Assembly: GCA_965247395.1 (NCBI GenBank) | Contig: OZ252012.1 | Span: 1,116,001-1,180,000, forward strand | Direction: 5' to 3' | Length of the DNA stretch: 64,000 nucleotides | Source of the DNA: CAYRJD01 sp965247395 | GTDB lineage: Bacteria > Actinomycetota > Acidimicrobiia > Acidimicrobiales > Poriferisodalaceae | Shown: in pieces, positions 49,875-59,329 of the stretch | How the letters are laid out: the number at the start of each line of letters is the position of its first letter | Position numbering within the stretch: the first letter of the stretch is position 1 | Notes under the pieces: generated by a model | Told to the model about the DNA's origin: nothing | Database searches by the model: none | The model's input: the letters and a program-made list of their open reading frames with translations, nothing else | Made by a program: the position numbers and the translations under genes

Positions 49875-51793
49875 CGCTCTCCTACTCCTAGTTGGCGTTC
49901 CAGCCGTTGGCTGTACTTAGACATTGAAAATGTGACCACCCAATAGACCGCGGATACAAATATCAGTCCCTCGCGCCTTACGCCAAGAAACTCAGGCTGG
50001 GAAGGAATGACAAAGCTGGCAATCCGCAAAAAGTCAAACAACCCGATGATTGCCAGCAGCGAGGTTTCTTTAAACGTTGAGATCATGCTGCCAACCAGAT
50101 TTGGTATTGATACTCGCAGAGCTTGCGGCAACACAACAAACAAGGTTCGTTGCGCGGTGGTGAGACCCAGCGCGTTGGCTGCTTCAATTTGCCCGCGGGT
50201 AACCGATTGCAGACCTCCGCGCACATTCTCAGCTATATACGCGGCGCCGAACAGGCTAAATCCCAGAACGGCAGAAGCCAGCAGGCTGATTTCCATACCC
50301 GCGGGTAAGAACAAGTTCAGGATGATCGCGAAAAAGATCAATACCGTGATTAGGGGCACACCGCGGATCACCTCAATAAACGTGGTGGACATCACGCGAA
50401 ACAGCGGCAACTTGGAGGTGCGCCCCAACGCCAGCAAAATTCCCAGCGGGAACGAAAACATCAGAGTTAGCACCGACACAAAAAGTGTCACACCAAAGCC
50501 ACCCACGAATTCGTTGGTTGGTGTGTCAACGGTTGCTGCGCTGTTGATAGCGGTAATGAGATAATGGAAGGCTCCCATCATCAGCACCCAATACAGCACA
50601 AATCGTCGACGCTGTTTATTTTCGCCTGCAAAGTTTGGCGCTAGCAGCGCAACCACAACCAGCAACAACAGGCTGAGACGAGCCTTTTGCAGCATCGAAA
50701 ACCAGCCAAAGAATGCGCCCGTCCAGCTAACGGCCACAGGTATGAACAGCAAAGCCGACGCTATGCGGCCGATCTCGCCCAAACCCGGCTTGGTGAGCCA
50801 CCACAACACCGCTCCACCGGCCGCCGCAAACCCCAATGCCATTGGGATGTCGGTTGAGAAAATGTGCCCGTAGTCAAACTGCGGATCGCGCAGCACCACC
50901 CAATACAAGACAAACGGCGAACTCAACCAGGCGATATTGATGATCAGTCGTAATGATTTCGGTTCTGCGCCTGACGTTCGCAAAGCACGCGCTAGTAGAT
51001 AAGAGCTAGCCAACAACAGCCACATCACCGTCCAGGGGATGCGAGTGCTGGCGGCTACAAGCTGGCCTGGCTCGGTGATTACCACGCCGTCTAAGAATGC
51101 GTAGTGCCCGTAACGCACCACCCACAGACTGCCTATGGCTACTGCTAGGCCCAGCCCTAGCAGGCTGGTTGCTGGCACGTGCCGCTTGCGACGGCCCTCC
51201 GGCCCTAACAGCTGCCAAATGGCTGCTCCCGCAACCAAAAGGATCACAGCAGTAAGCCACCACACCCAGCGGTCGGCCATGGCGTCAAGGAACGTCTCAC
51301 GCACGACTCGGTTGTCGTTGTCGCGCAAAACTTCGCCGGCGATATCGATTAGAGCGCTCGGTCGAGCTAGCACTACACCGATAGCAATCATCGCACCGGT
51401 AACCATTAGCCAGCTGGCGACCCTCTTCAATGGCACGAAACCCCAGCGTGCCCACATGCCCACGGTGAAACCCGCTAGCACCACTAACGTGCCAACCGTT
51501 ACCCAGATTCGTATGTAGTGATCTTGCGGGTAGGCGTGCGTAAACAGCAGCCGCATGTTTGTGCGAACCGCATCCCAGTCTTGCTCTTCGCTAAAGATGA
51601 AGCTGAGCAGACCGCGCATTACCAATAGAGCGATCAGCGTCCCCACCACCGTCAAGATCGTGTTGGAGGTGCTCGAAAAGAGGTTATGACGCAGCCATTC
51701 GCCGGGTTTGAGGCTCGGTTGCTGAGGTGGCAGGTGCGACATGTCGTCATCATCTGCATTGGGGAGCCGCGCCGCGGTGGTCGAATCAACCAT
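49871..51793 (-). CDS. Amino-acid ABC transporter permease (AapM/BztC type)
   Basis: A long membrane protein of about 640 residues. The N-terminus contains GEWLRHNLFSS, typical of AapM/BztC. Some ten hydrophobic segments follow. The last 220 residues are the conserved HisM/GlnP-like permease domain with LGRTSKLPLFRVMSTTFIEVIRGVPL and the EAA loop AANALGLTTAQRTLFVVLPQALRVSIP. ATG 51793 lies four bases after the upstream permease stop, with GGAG before it; the frame also opens at 51841. The middle part is longer than in proteobacterial AapM. It forms a heterodimer with the neighbouring permease. Confidence 0.9.
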   Translation of the reverse strand: MVDSTTAARLPNADDDDMSHLPPQQPSLKPGEWLRHNLFSSTSNTILTVVGTLIALLVMRGLLSFIFSEEQDWDAVRTNMRLLFTHAYPQDHYIRIWVTVGTLVVLAGFTVGMWARWGFVPLKRVASWLMVTGAMIAIGVVLARPSALIDIAGEVLRDNDNRVVRETFLDAMADRWVWWLTAVILLVAGAAIWQLLGPEGRRKRHVPATSLLGLGLAVAIGSLWVVRYGHYAFLDGVVITEPGQLVAASTRIPWTVMWLLLASSYLLARALRTSGAEPKSLRLIINIAWLSSPFVLYWVVLRDPQFDYGHIFSTDIPMALGFAAAGGAVLWWLTKPGLGEIGRIASALLFIPVAVSWTGAFFGWFSMLQKARLSLLLLVVVALLAPNFAGENKQRRRFVLYWVLMMGAFHYLITAINSAATVDTPTNEFVGGFGVTLFVSVLTLMFSFPLGILLALGRTSKLPLFRVMSTTFIEVIRGVPLITVLIFFAIILNLFLPAGMEISLLASAVLGFSLFGAAYIAENVRGGLQSVTRGQIEAANALGLTTAQRTLFVVLPQALRVSIPNLVGSMISTFKETSLLAIIGLFDFLRIASFVIPSQPEFLGVRREGLIFVSAVYWVVTFSMSKYSQRLERQLGVGER

Positions 51794-51797
51794 TAGC

Positions 51798-53336
51798 TCA
51801 TCGCTCCACGATCGCAAGCCGGACGTTGAACCAGTTGACAACTACAGAGATAGTCAGCGAGCAGGCTAGATAGAACAACATCCAGATGGCCACCACCGGC
51901 AAGGTTCGTCCGGTTTGGTTGTAGATGGTTTGACCGACTTGAACTATGTCGCTATAACCCACCGCAATAGCAAGCGAAGTGTTCTTGGTGAGGTTCAAGT
52001 ACTGGTTGCCAAGCGGAGGCAGGATCACACGCAAGGCTTGCGGAAGAATGACACGCCGCAAGGTGGTGGAGCGGCGCAGGCCCAATGCATTGGCAGCTTC
52101 GATCTGCCCCTTCGGCACCGCCAAGATCCCGCCACGAACTGTTTCGGCGATAAATGAGGCTGTGTAAATGACCACGCCGAAATACACGGCGGCAAACCCG
52201 ACGCTGAAGTTCAGGCCGGAGACCCCGTAGTTGGGGAAGTTGCCAGGTTGAACGATGTCGGGTCTAGCGATGTCAATGGGTTGCGCGGCGCGGCCGTCAC
52301 CAAATTTGTCCGCCAGCACCACAAACAAATCTCTCAGTGAGTTGATGACCCAGCTTGAAAGACCTGGCCACACAATCAGCAAGACCACCACGGTGACTAA
52401 CGCACCGATCGCAACGAAGATCATCCGAAACCAGTCGTCGTCGATCAGATGCATTACGCCACCGCCGGAGCGGCGTTTGTCTACGAAGCGTCTGATCCAC
52501 CGGTAGGCGATAAATATCGCCAGCGCGCACAGCAGTAGCTGGATGACAATCGGGTCAATGGCGTCAAAGACGTCAGCGACGCCGTCAAACACCGAACCAA
52601 GTGGCGCGGTGATGGGATTGATGAACCACGCGATCACGCCGCTCCCTACAACCAGACCAACAAACCACAGCCAGGGGTGAGTTTCCGCGCCGGTGCGGTC
52701 GTGGATGGTGCTACGCCAGCGATACACAAATATCGCCGCGACGGTGGCGATCACCATCAACACCAGCCACTGATAAAAGCCGTCGGAAGCATAAATCCGT
52801 GGAACTGACAGGCCTTTGTTGGACAGGTGCAGCCAGCCATTGATCGGCCCTTGATCAAGAGCTATCGGCGACAGCGTGGTCAACACAGCAGCGATGAGAA
52901 GGATCTGCACCAGTACCGGAATGTTGCGCACGGTTTCTACATAGATCGACCCAAGCTTGCGGGTGATCCAGTTGTTGGAAAGGCGCGCTAGGCCGACGGC
53001 GGTACCCAAGATTGTGGCTACAACGATGCCTGCGGCAGCTGTGCGCAGCGTGTTAACCATGCCAACCCAGAGGGCTCGACCACCCGTGTCCGGGTCGGTG
53101 TCTATGCCCTCACCCAGTTTGATGCCGGGATCTTCTGACAAAAAGTCAAAATCGACGACAATGTTTGAGGCTCTTAGGGTGTCGCCCGCAACTCGCACCA
53201 AGAAAATCAGCGCGCCAACCACCAACGCCAAAAGCGTTATCTGCGCCAGCCACTTGACTACCGCGGCATTGCGGTACAGCGGCGGACGCTGATGATGCCG
53301 CTCATCTAGAGAGCTAGTCGAAACAGGGTCAGACAA
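51798..53336 (-). CDS. Amino-acid ABC transporter permease (AapQ/BztB type)
   Basis: 512 residues with RWLAQ-like N-terminus (VVKWLAQITLLALVVGALIFLV), followed by VDFDFLSEDPGIKLGEGI, a stretch typical of AapQ/BztB. The GLARLSNNWITRKLGSIYVETVRNIPVLVQ region opens the permease domain and the EAA loop reads EAANALGLRRSTTLRRVILPQALRVILP near the C-terminus. A large hydrophobic insertion lies between them, as in this subfamily. It is the first permease after the binding protein, separated from it by a strong hairpin. Confidence 0.9.
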   Translation of the reverse strand: MSDPVSTSSLDERHHQRPPLYRNAAVVKWLAQITLLALVVGALIFLVRVAGDTLRASNIVVDFDFLSEDPGIKLGEGIDTDPDTGGRALWVGMVNTLRTAAAGIVVATILGTAVGLARLSNNWITRKLGSIYVETVRNIPVLVQILLIAAVLTTLSPIALDQGPINGWLHLSNKGLSVPRIYASDGFYQWLVLMVIATVAAIFVYRWRSTIHDRTGAETHPWLWFVGLVVGSGVIAWFINPITAPLGSVFDGVADVFDAIDPIVIQLLLCALAIFIAYRWIRRFVDKRRSGGGVMHLIDDDWFRMIFVAIGALVTVVVLLIVWPGLSSWVINSLRDLFVVLADKFGDGRAAQPIDIARPDIVQPGNFPNYGVSGLNFSVGFAAVYFGVVIYTASFIAETVRGGILAVPKGQIEAANALGLRRSTTLRRVILPQALRVILPPLGNQYLNLTKNTSLAIAVGYSDIVQVGQTIYNQTGRTLPVVAIWMLFYLACSLTISVVVNWFNVRLAIVER

Positions 53337-53431
53337 TGCACTTCACAGATATGTCCCGGACAGATGTCACTTTGTTACGTGTATCGATCATCTCTGGCCC
53401 GTCCCCCTGGTGCGCGACTCAGGTTACGTCT

Positions 53432-53479
53432 GAACTAACAAAGGTCTGAGACCATTTGGCCTCAGACCTTTGTTAGTTC
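53432..53479 (-). terminator. 19-base-pair perfect hairpin between binding-protein and permease genes
   Basis: GAACTAACAAAGGTCTGAG at 53432-53450 and its exact complement at 53461-53479 enclose a 10-base loop. It starts 38 bases past the binding-protein stop and ends before the permease gene. No long T run follows on the minus strand. It probably attenuates transcription or protects the upstream mRNA, giving more binding protein than permease. Confidence 0.7.
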
Positions 53480-53516
53480 AAGCGATTACTACTCAGCTCG
53501 CCTTGCTGGCGTGTTT

Positions 53517-54617
53517 CTAGCGGGCAGGCGGTGCGTAAATTAGACCGCCGCTAGTCCAGCGGTCGTTAGCGGTTCCTGTGCGATCTAAGCCAAGCGGGTT
53601 GAGGTTACGAGCGAAGATTTCGTCGTAGTTACCAACCTGGCGGATTGCCTGTAAGAACGCATCGTTTGGCAATCCCATGCCAGCCTGCAGTTCGCCTTCT
53701 ACACCGAAGAGGCGAAGCATTTCTGGCGGTGAGGTCGCATCATCGGCCACTTCCTGCGCGCTGGCCTGTGTAACTCCATATTCATCAGCGATGATCGTGG
53801 CGTAAACAGCCCAGTCAACAATGTCACCCCAGGCGTCATCGCCGTGGCGATATGCCGGACCTAGCGGCTCCTTTGAGATTGGTTTCGCCGGGAAGATCAC
53901 CCACTCTTGGTCGTCAGGCTCTTGCAGCGCACGGCGGCCAATTAGGCCAGAACCATCGTTGGTGACTGCGTCACATGACCGGCTAATAAAATTGTCAATC
54001 CCCTCATTAAAATCTTCAAAGGTCTGCAACGTGATTGAAATGCCGGCGAGGTTGGCTGACTCAGCGATGTTTTTCTCCGTGGTGGTACCAGCTACGGTGC
54101 AGATAATCGAGCCGTCAAGGTCACTTATCTGCGACGAAACCGAGAAACCATCACCTGCACGTGTCATTACTTGCTGACCGTCGTAATAAGTGGTAGGACC
54201 GAAGTTCAAGCCGAGTTCAGTGTCGCGGCTTTGAGTCCAGGTGGTGTTTCGGAAGAGCACATCTACCGAACCACTGCTTAGAGCGGTAAAGCGCGCTACC
54301 GCCGTAAGCGGTACGAACGTAACAGCCTCGGCGTCGCCCAGTACGGCTGCGGCTACTACGCGGCAGTAGTCGGCATCGACGCCTTCTTGACTGCCGTCAG
54401 GCTGTGTAACTGCGAACCCTGTTGCGGCACCGCTTACACCACAGAGCAGCTCCCCACGATCCAGGACCCCCTGAAGCGTGCTGCCTTCGGTGGCAATCTG
54501 CGCGCTGTCGTCGGCATCGCTGGCATCGTCGCTTTCGTCGTCCGAACTGCACGCGGCAGCTAGCAGCGCCAGAGCCACCAGACCTACGCCCAAACGGCGA
54601 ATAGTTTTAATACGCAT
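53517..54617 (-). CDS. Amino-acid ABC transporter substrate-binding lipoprotein
   Basis: A type-2 periplasmic-binding fold. The lipoprotein signal peptide is RRLGVGLVALALLAAAC with Cys23 as the lipidated residue, followed by an acidic Asp/Ser linker. Family motifs are VLDRGELLCGVSG, GVDADYCRVVAAAVLGD, LSSGSVDVLFRNTTWTQSRD, CTVAGTTTEKN and the C-terminal RQVGNYDEIFARNL, matching AapJ/BztA. ATG 54617 is chosen for the signal peptide and for GAGAGGG upstream; a longer frame reaches 54689. First gene of the transporter operon. Confidence 0.93.
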   Translation of the reverse strand: MRIKTIRRLGVGLVALALLAAACSSDDESDDASDADDSAQIATEGSTLQGVLDRGELLCGVSGAATGFAVTQPDGSQEGVDADYCRVVAAAVLGDAEAVTFVPLTAVARFTALSSGSVDVLFRNTTWTQSRDTELGLNFGPTTYYDGQQVMTRAGDGFSVSSQISDLDGSIICTVAGTTTEKNIAESANLAGISITLQTFEDFNEGIDNFISRSCDAVTNDGSGLIGRRALQEPDDQEWVIFPAKPISKEPLGPAYRHGDDAWGDIVDWAVYATIIADEYGVTQASAQEVADDATSPPEMLRLFGVEGELQAGMGLPNDAFLQAIRQVGNYDEIFARNLNPLGLDRTGTANDRWTSGGLIYAPPAR

Positions 54618-54749
54618 ATTTTTATTTCCCTCTCGAAAATGATTTTGCAGCGTAGTGTCAAGCGTCGCCCGTCGCCAAACAACAAGCAAGACACAAAGCT
54701 CTGCGCCCAGAACCTACTACGCGCGCACTTCAGAGTGAAGCCAGCTACT

Positions 54750-54849
54750 ACTCCACCAAACACCCCACCAAACACTCCACCAAACACCCCACCAAACACC
54801 CCACCAAACACCCCACCGATACTCCAACTATTACTCCACCAAACACCCC
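54750..54849. repeat. 12-base tandem repeat (ACTCCACCAAAC) upstream of cysQ
   Basis: About eight units of A(C/T)(T/C)CCACCAAAC run head to tail in the 285-base divergent spacer between the binding-protein gene and cysQ. They show occasional substitutions. The rest of the spacer holds promoters but no gene. Confidence 0.88.
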
Positions 54850-54902
54850 AATTATTTAGTCCCCTTGCCCCTGATTGCCCGCTAGCACCCTGAGATTGCC
54901 CA

Positions 54903-55670
54903 ATGGCCGACGCTGAAGATCACGCCCTAGCCGCAGAGCTTGCGACCAGAGCAGGTGAGCGCCTATTAGAGGTGCGTGAACAGATGTTTGCCTCGGGAGT
55001 ATCGAGCTGGAACGTGGGAGACGTGGGTGATAGCGAGGCTCACCATCTGATTGCTGACGCACTGGCGCTAGAACGACCAAACGACGGGTTGCTCTCCGAA
55101 GAAGGCCAGGACGATCTGGGGCGCCTGGAAAAATCACGAGTTTGGATTATCGATCCGCTTGACGGCACGAACGAGTTTTCGCAAAAGGGGCGTAGCGATT
55201 GGGCTGTGCATGTAGCCCTGACCGAAGGGGGAAAGCCCACTGCCGGTGCGGTTGCCCTGCCGGCGATCGGTGTTACGCACTGCACGCAACCAGCGCCGCA
55301 GCTGCCGCCAGCTACTGGAGGGAAACCTCGGATAGTTGTGAGCCGAATGCGCCCCTCAGGTGCCGCTCAGGTGGTTGCAAAAGAGTTGGACGGTGAGCTA
55401 ATACCGCTGGGCTCGGCTGGTGCCAAGGCAATGGCGGTGGTGATGGGGCACGCCGATATTTATGCGCACTCAGGCGGGCAGTATGAATGGGATAACTGCG
55501 CTCCGGCTGTTGTCGCTCAGGCGGCGGGGCTTCACACCAGCAGATGCGACGGCTCTGAGTTGGTGTACAACTTCCCCGATCCCTGGCTGCCCGACTTCCT
55601 GATGTGCAGGCCTGAGTTTGCGGAGCCCGCCCTGGCGGCATTGCGCCGCGAAACCACTCGACGGCGCTAG
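54903..55670 (+). CDS. cysQ: 3'(2'),5'-bisphosphate nucleotidase CysQ-like (inositol monophosphatase family)
   Basis: CysQ degrades pAp from sulfate assimilation; the fold is shared with inositol monophosphatases. Metal-binding motifs are LLSEEGQDD (Glu), WIIDPLDGTNEFSQKG (Asp-x-Asp-Gly) and YEWDNCAPAVVAQAAGLH (Trp-Asp). SRCDGSELVYNFPDPWLPDFLMCRPE near the end matches actinobacterial CysQ. 255 residues is normal. It starts at ATG 54903. Substrate preference between pAp and inositol phosphate cannot be told from motifs alone. Confidence 0.85.
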   Translation: MADAEDHALAAELATRAGERLLEVREQMFASGVSSWNVGDVGDSEAHHLIADALALERPNDGLLSEEGQDDLGRLEKSRVWIIDPLDGTNEFSQKGRSDWAVHVALTEGGKPTAGAVALPAIGVTHCTQPAPQLPPATGGKPRIVVSRMRPSGAAQVVAKELDGELIPLGSAGAKAMAVVMGHADIYAHSGGQYEWDNCAPAVVAQAAGLHTSRCDGSELVYNFPDPWLPDFLMCRPEFAEPALAALRRETTRRR

Positions 55671-55722
55671 CTAAGCAAATAGCACCGAGACCAAGTCATT
55701 GGACTCCGACAACACGATTACC

Positions 55723-55728
55723 TAGAGT
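55723..55728 (+). promoter_or_regulatory. Candidate leaderless -10 box of enoyl-CoA hydratase gene
   Basis: TAGAGT ends seven bases before GTG 55736, supporting that start codon. Confidence 0.5.
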
Positions 55729-55735
55729 TGCGTCT

Positions 55736-56641
55736 GTGGCTGAGGCACCTAGCAGTGACGCAGAGTCGGGCGACACTGTGGTGGAAGACGTAATGGTGGA
55801 TGACACTGTGGTGGCAAATGTAGTACTGAAGGTAACCAAGTACATCGTTGATGGTCCCGTTGCGACGTTGACATTGAACCGGGCGCATCGGCGCAACGCC
55901 TGGACCGGGCGCATGCACTTCGAACTTCGCTGGCTGCTGCAGCAAGCCAACGAAGATCCGGCCGTGCGAGTAGTGCTGATAACCGGCGAAGGCCGCGACT
56001 TTTGTGTTGGTGCCGACACGGAAGCCTTGGAAGGCCACTCTCAGCGCGGCGGCTACGACGACGGGCTACCGGCCGAGGTGCCGCAACCGGGTTATGGCGT
56101 GAACGAATTCTTCGATCAAAACTTCGCCTTCATCATGGCTCTTGATGTAGTGGTGATAGCGGCTGTAAATGGCGCCGCGGCAGGCGTCGGATTTGTGCTG
56201 GCGTGCTACTGCGATCTACGTTTCGCCGCAGCAGACGCCAAGCTGACCACCGCTCACGGGCCGCTGGGTTTACCAGCGGAATACGGCTTGTCTTGGGTGT
56301 TGCCACGCCTTGTGGGGCTAACCCGTGCCAATGATTTGCTGTTGTCTAGCCGTAAGTTCCTGGCGAAAGACACTGACGGCTGGGGGCTATTCAACGAGAT
56401 AGTTAAAGGCGATCAATTGCTGGAATTGGCGACCGCCTATGCCCACGATCTAGCGCAGCGAGTCGCGCCTGCATCTTTGGCAACCACCAAGCGGCAGGTG
56501 TACCTAGATCAGCATCGTGATGTCGGCTCGGCCGTATCCGAAAGCGATCGCTTGCTAAACGAAATGATGCGTCAACCCGACTATCGAGAAGGCGTGGCGG
56601 CGTTGATTGAACATCGCTCGCCTAAGTGGGGCGCTAGCTAA
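55736..56641 (+). CDS. Enoyl-CoA hydratase/isomerase (crotonase family)
   Basis: A crotonase-fold enzyme, 301 residues. The N-terminal 35 residues are acidic with a VVxDxM repeat and lie outside the fold. The oxyanion-hole segments are DFCVGADTEAL and VNGAAAGVGFVLACYCDLRFAA. GPLGLPAEYGLSWVLPRLVG follows, with a Glu at the usual catalytic position. Likely hydration of an enoyl-CoA in fatty-acid or branched-acid degradation. The GTG start is supported by the -10 box. It converges on yaaA with a four-base overlap. Confidence 0.88.
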   Translation: MAEAPSSDAESGDTVVEDVMVDDTVVANVVLKVTKYIVDGPVATLTLNRAHRRNAWTGRMHFELRWLLQQANEDPAVRVVLITGEGRDFCVGADTEALEGHSQRGGYDDGLPAEVPQPGYGVNEFFDQNFAFIMALDVVVIAAVNGAAAGVGFVLACYCDLRFAAADAKLTTAHGPLGLPAEYGLSWVLPRLVGLTRANDLLLSSRKFLAKDTDGWGLFNEIVKGDQLLELATAYAHDLAQRVAPASLATTKRQVYLDQHRDVGSAVSESDRLLNEMMRQPDYREGVAALIEHRSPKWGAS

Positions 56642-57462
56642 CTAGCGAATGCAGGGACTTCGTCTCGCACAAAGACCGGCTCGGTCGCAGTGCTGGTGTC
56701 TGGGTCAAAGCGATATCCCAGCGTGTCAAAAGACTTCAAGGCCTTGAGTGTGCGCACGTTGTCTCGCACCATCCAGCCCGCCATCGCACCACGCGCTTTC
56801 TTGGCGAAGAACCCCACCACCTTGTATTGCCCGCGCACAAGGTCCTTGAAGCGGGGCGAGATGACCCTTACATCTGCTTCTTCGCTCAACCGTTGAGCGT
56901 CAAACGCTGCGGCATATTCGGGCGAAGCAAGATTCAGCAGCGCACGTGCGCCTTGCGTTTGCGGTGTGTGCTGTTCTAGGTCGCTGATGATCAAGTCGGT
57001 GACCTGCTGGCGCCAATACTTCGGCAAGGAAGTAGCAGAGTCAACGCCCAGCGCCGCTATTGAGGTGCCCATCTCCAACCGGTAGGGCTGGATCAGGTCA
57101 AGCGGGCGTAACAGTCCGTACAGCCCAGACAAGATTCGCAGGCGGTTTTGCGCGCGGTTGATGTCGTGACCCGAAAACCCAGCCGCATTGAGCCCTATAT
57201 AGGAATCGCCGGCAAACGAAAAAAGTGCGGGTCGTGCGTTGGTTGAGTCGTGCTCACTCTCCCAAGCTGCAAAACGATCAGCGTTTAACTCTCCTAGCTG
57301 CGGCGACAGCGACATCATTTTCGCTATGCCTGCAGGGCCAACCTGAGACATGGCTTTAGCCAAAGGTTTGGCGCTAGCAAGCAGGCGCGGCTGGCTGTGC
57401 TTTTTGGTCTGCAAAGGCGAATCAAAATCCAGCCGCTTGGCTGGTGAGATCACTGCTAGCAC
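56638..57462 (-). CDS. yaaA: YaaA-family (DUF328) peroxide-stress protein
   Basis: YaaA lowers free iron and protects DNA during peroxide stress in E. coli. The 274-residue product begins LAVISPAKRLDFDSP, the family signature. It continues with ALFSFAGDSYIGLNAAGF, LRILSGLYGLLRPLDLIQPYRLEMG (family core), LLNLASPEYAAAF and VVGFFAKKARGAMAGWMV. Length is normal. The GTG start has TAATGT six bases upstream. Confidence 0.93.
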   Translation of the reverse strand: MLAVISPAKRLDFDSPLQTKKHSQPRLLASAKPLAKAMSQVGPAGIAKMMSLSPQLGELNADRFAAWESEHDSTNARPALFSFAGDSYIGLNAAGFSGHDINRAQNRLRILSGLYGLLRPLDLIQPYRLEMGTSIAALGVDSATSLPKYWRQQVTDLIISDLEQHTPQTQGARALLNLASPEYAAAFDAQRLSEEADVRVISPRFKDLVRGQYKVVGFFAKKARGAMAGWMVRDNVRTLKALKSFDTLGYRFDPDTSTATEPVFVRDEVPAFAS

Positions 57463-57468
57463 GACAAC

Positions 57469-57474
57469 ACATTA
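57469..57474 (-). promoter_or_regulatory. Candidate leaderless -10 box of yaaA
   Basis: On the minus strand TAATGT, then GTTGTC, then the GTG start codon. Confidence 0.5.
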
Positions 57475-57542
57475 CGCACATGGCGATGCGGTACAACGCA
57501 GAGTTGCCTGCGACTCTCACCAGAGGCCAACGAGTAGGCACC

Positions 57543-57590
57543 GGTGGAGTAATTGGTGGAGTAATTGGTGGAGTAATAGCTGGAGTTCCG
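57543..57590. repeat. 12-base tandem repeat (GGTGGAGTAATT) between yaaA and the MBL gene
   Basis: Three near-identical units of GGTGGAGTAAT(T/A) and a fourth degenerate copy, continuing weakly to about 57600. The unit is the reverse complement of the ACTCCACCAATT type at 46746 and 54750. Confidence 0.85.
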
Positions 57591-57631
57591 GTGGAGTTAC
57601 TGCTGGGGCCAGGCACGTGAGTGAGCGGCAC

Positions 57632-57637
57632 TAGGGT
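57632..57637 (+). promoter_or_regulatory. Candidate leaderless -10 box of the MBL-fold gene
   Basis: TAGGGT, six bases, then GTG 57644. Confidence 0.5.
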
Positions 57638-57643
57638 TTTGGT

Positions 57644-58642
57644 GTGTCAACCACGGTGCAGCACTACCGCGAGATGGGCGACTTTGAATACGGCGTCGCC
57701 GACCAGTTGTCGCCACTAGTGCGGCGCGTCATCTGCAAGAACCCGACTCCGTTTACTTACCGCGGCACCGGAACATACATAATCGGGCACGACGAGGTGG
57801 CGGTGGTTGACGCCGGGCCAACGTTGGATTCGCATCTGGACAACGTCCTGGCATGCCTGGATGAGGGTGAAATCGTTACTCACGCTTTCGTTACCCACAC
57901 CCACAGCGACCATTCGCCGCTGACGGCGGCTCTAAAGGAGCGCTGCGGTGCTTTGTCTTACGGCTATGGACCGCATGGGGTTGTGCGCCCCGACGATCCG
58001 GATGACCGTGTTGATTTTTCGGCCTACATCAGCCACGAAGAGCAAGAGCAGTACCGCAAGGAATTTGACGAGCTGCCAGACGAACTAAAGAGCGAGGGAG
58101 CCGACACCGACTTCACTCCCGACGTTGCGCTGCGAGACGGCGACATTGTGAACGGGCCGGGCTGGACCATGAAAGCCATTCACACCCCGGGCCACTGCTC
58201 TAACCACCTCTGCTATGAGCTAGTCGAAGAGGCCACCTTGTTTTCGGGCGATCATGTAATGGGCTGGGCTACCAGCGTGGTTGGCCCGCCCGACGGATCA
58301 ATGCAGGATTACCTGGCATCGCTTCGCAAGTTGCTTGAGCATTCCCACGAGCGCTACCTGCCCACTCACGGGCCAGCCATAGAAGACCCCGCCAATTATG
58401 TGCGCTCGTTCATCGCTCATCGAACCGAGCGTGAGGAACAGGTATTGGGTTACCTGGCTGAGGGTCCGTGCCAGATCGCTGACTTTGTCCCAAAGATGTA
58501 TGAGGGTTACGACAAACGGCTGTGGTATCCGGCAGCCAGCTCGGTGCACGCTCACATGCTGCATTTGCATGAAACCGGAAAGATTGTGGTGGTGGACGAT
58601 CATGGCGAACCAAAGCTGACAGCTACTTACGCCTTGGCCTGA
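57644..58642 (+). CDS. LACTB2-like metallo-beta-lactamase-fold hydrolase
   Basis: 332 residues. The zinc motif HTHSDH is at about residues 85-90, further ligands are in IHTPGHCSNHLCY and LFSGDHVMGWATSVVGPPDGSM, and the late His is in PTHGP. A C-terminal winged-helix-like segment (LGYLAEGPCQIADFV, VHAHMLHLHETGKI) places it with the LACTB2 group, which in animals is a single-strand RNA endonuclease. An insertion of about 45 acidic residues lies after motif 2. Substrate unknown. The GTG start is supported by the -10 box. Confidence 0.88.
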   Translation: MSTTVQHYREMGDFEYGVADQLSPLVRRVICKNPTPFTYRGTGTYIIGHDEVAVVDAGPTLDSHLDNVLACLDEGEIVTHAFVTHTHSDHSPLTAALKERCGALSYGYGPHGVVRPDDPDDRVDFSAYISHEEQEQYRKEFDELPDELKSEGADTDFTPDVALRDGDIVNGPGWTMKAIHTPGHCSNHLCYELVEEATLFSGDHVMGWATSVVGPPDGSMQDYLASLRKLLEHSHERYLPTHGPAIEDPANYVRSFIAHRTEREEQVLGYLAEGPCQIADFVPKMYEGYDKRLWYPAASSVHAHMLHLHETGKIVVVDDHGEPKLTATYALA

Positions 58643-58669
58643 TGTACCTGGCTAGGTGAACACAATCCA

Positions 58670-59329
58670 TTGCGGTTAGTCATCGCTCGCTGCACTGTGC
58701 AGTACTCAGGACGGCTTGACGCCTACCTGCCCGAAGCGACACGACTGCTGATGATCAAAGCGGACGGCTGCGTAGCAATACACGCTGACGGCGGTGCTTA
58801 CAAACCGCTCAATTGGATGAATGCACCGAACAAGGCGGTGTTTGGGGCAGATGAATGGCGGATCGTCAATCAAGCGGGTGAACGCTTAGACATCACGCTG
58901 CACGAGGTATTTAGCGATGTTGAGGTGCGGCTAGGAGACGACCCGGGGCTTCGCAAAGACGGGGTCGAGACTCATCTGCAAGAGTTGGTAGCCGAACATC
59001 CCGATGTGGTGTGTGAGGGCGCGGTGCTAGTACGCCGTGAATACCCCACCAACATCGGGCCGGTTGATTTGCTGTGTCGTGACGCTGAGGGCAATGCGTT
59101 AGCGGTGGAGATAAAACGCAAGGGTGAGATAAGCGGCGTTGAACAACTAACGCGCTATTTGGAGTATCTCAATCGCGACTCAAAGCTGGCGCCGGTGCAA
59201 GGAGTATTTGCCGCGCAGGAGATAAAGCCGCAGGCTCGTGTGCTGGCGACCGACCGCGATATTCGCTGCGTGCTGCTGGACTACGACGAACTGCGTGGCC
59301 TGACTAGCAACACACCCCGGTTGTTTTAG
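58670..59329 (+). CDS. nucS: Mismatch-specific endonuclease NucS (EndoMS)
   Basis: NucS cuts both strands at mismatches and replaces MutS/MutL in most Actinobacteria. The N-terminus RLVIARCTVQYSGRL is the family signature. It is followed by LLMIKADGCVAIHADGGAYKPLNWM, and the C-terminal nuclease domain holds GPVDLLCRDAEGN and LAVEIKRKGEISGVEQLTRYLE with the catalytic Asp, Glu and Lys. 219 residues is typical. The start is TTG 58670; no other start fits the conserved N-terminus. Confidence 0.93.
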   Translation: MRLVIARCTVQYSGRLDAYLPEATRLLMIKADGCVAIHADGGAYKPLNWMNAPNKAVFGADEWRIVNQAGERLDITLHEVFSDVEVRLGDDPGLRKDGVETHLQELVAEHPDVVCEGAVLVRREYPTNIGPVDLLCRDAEGNALAVEIKRKGEISGVEQLTRYLEYLNRDSKLAPVQGVFAAQEIKPQARVLATDRDIRCVLLDYDELRGLTSNTPRLF

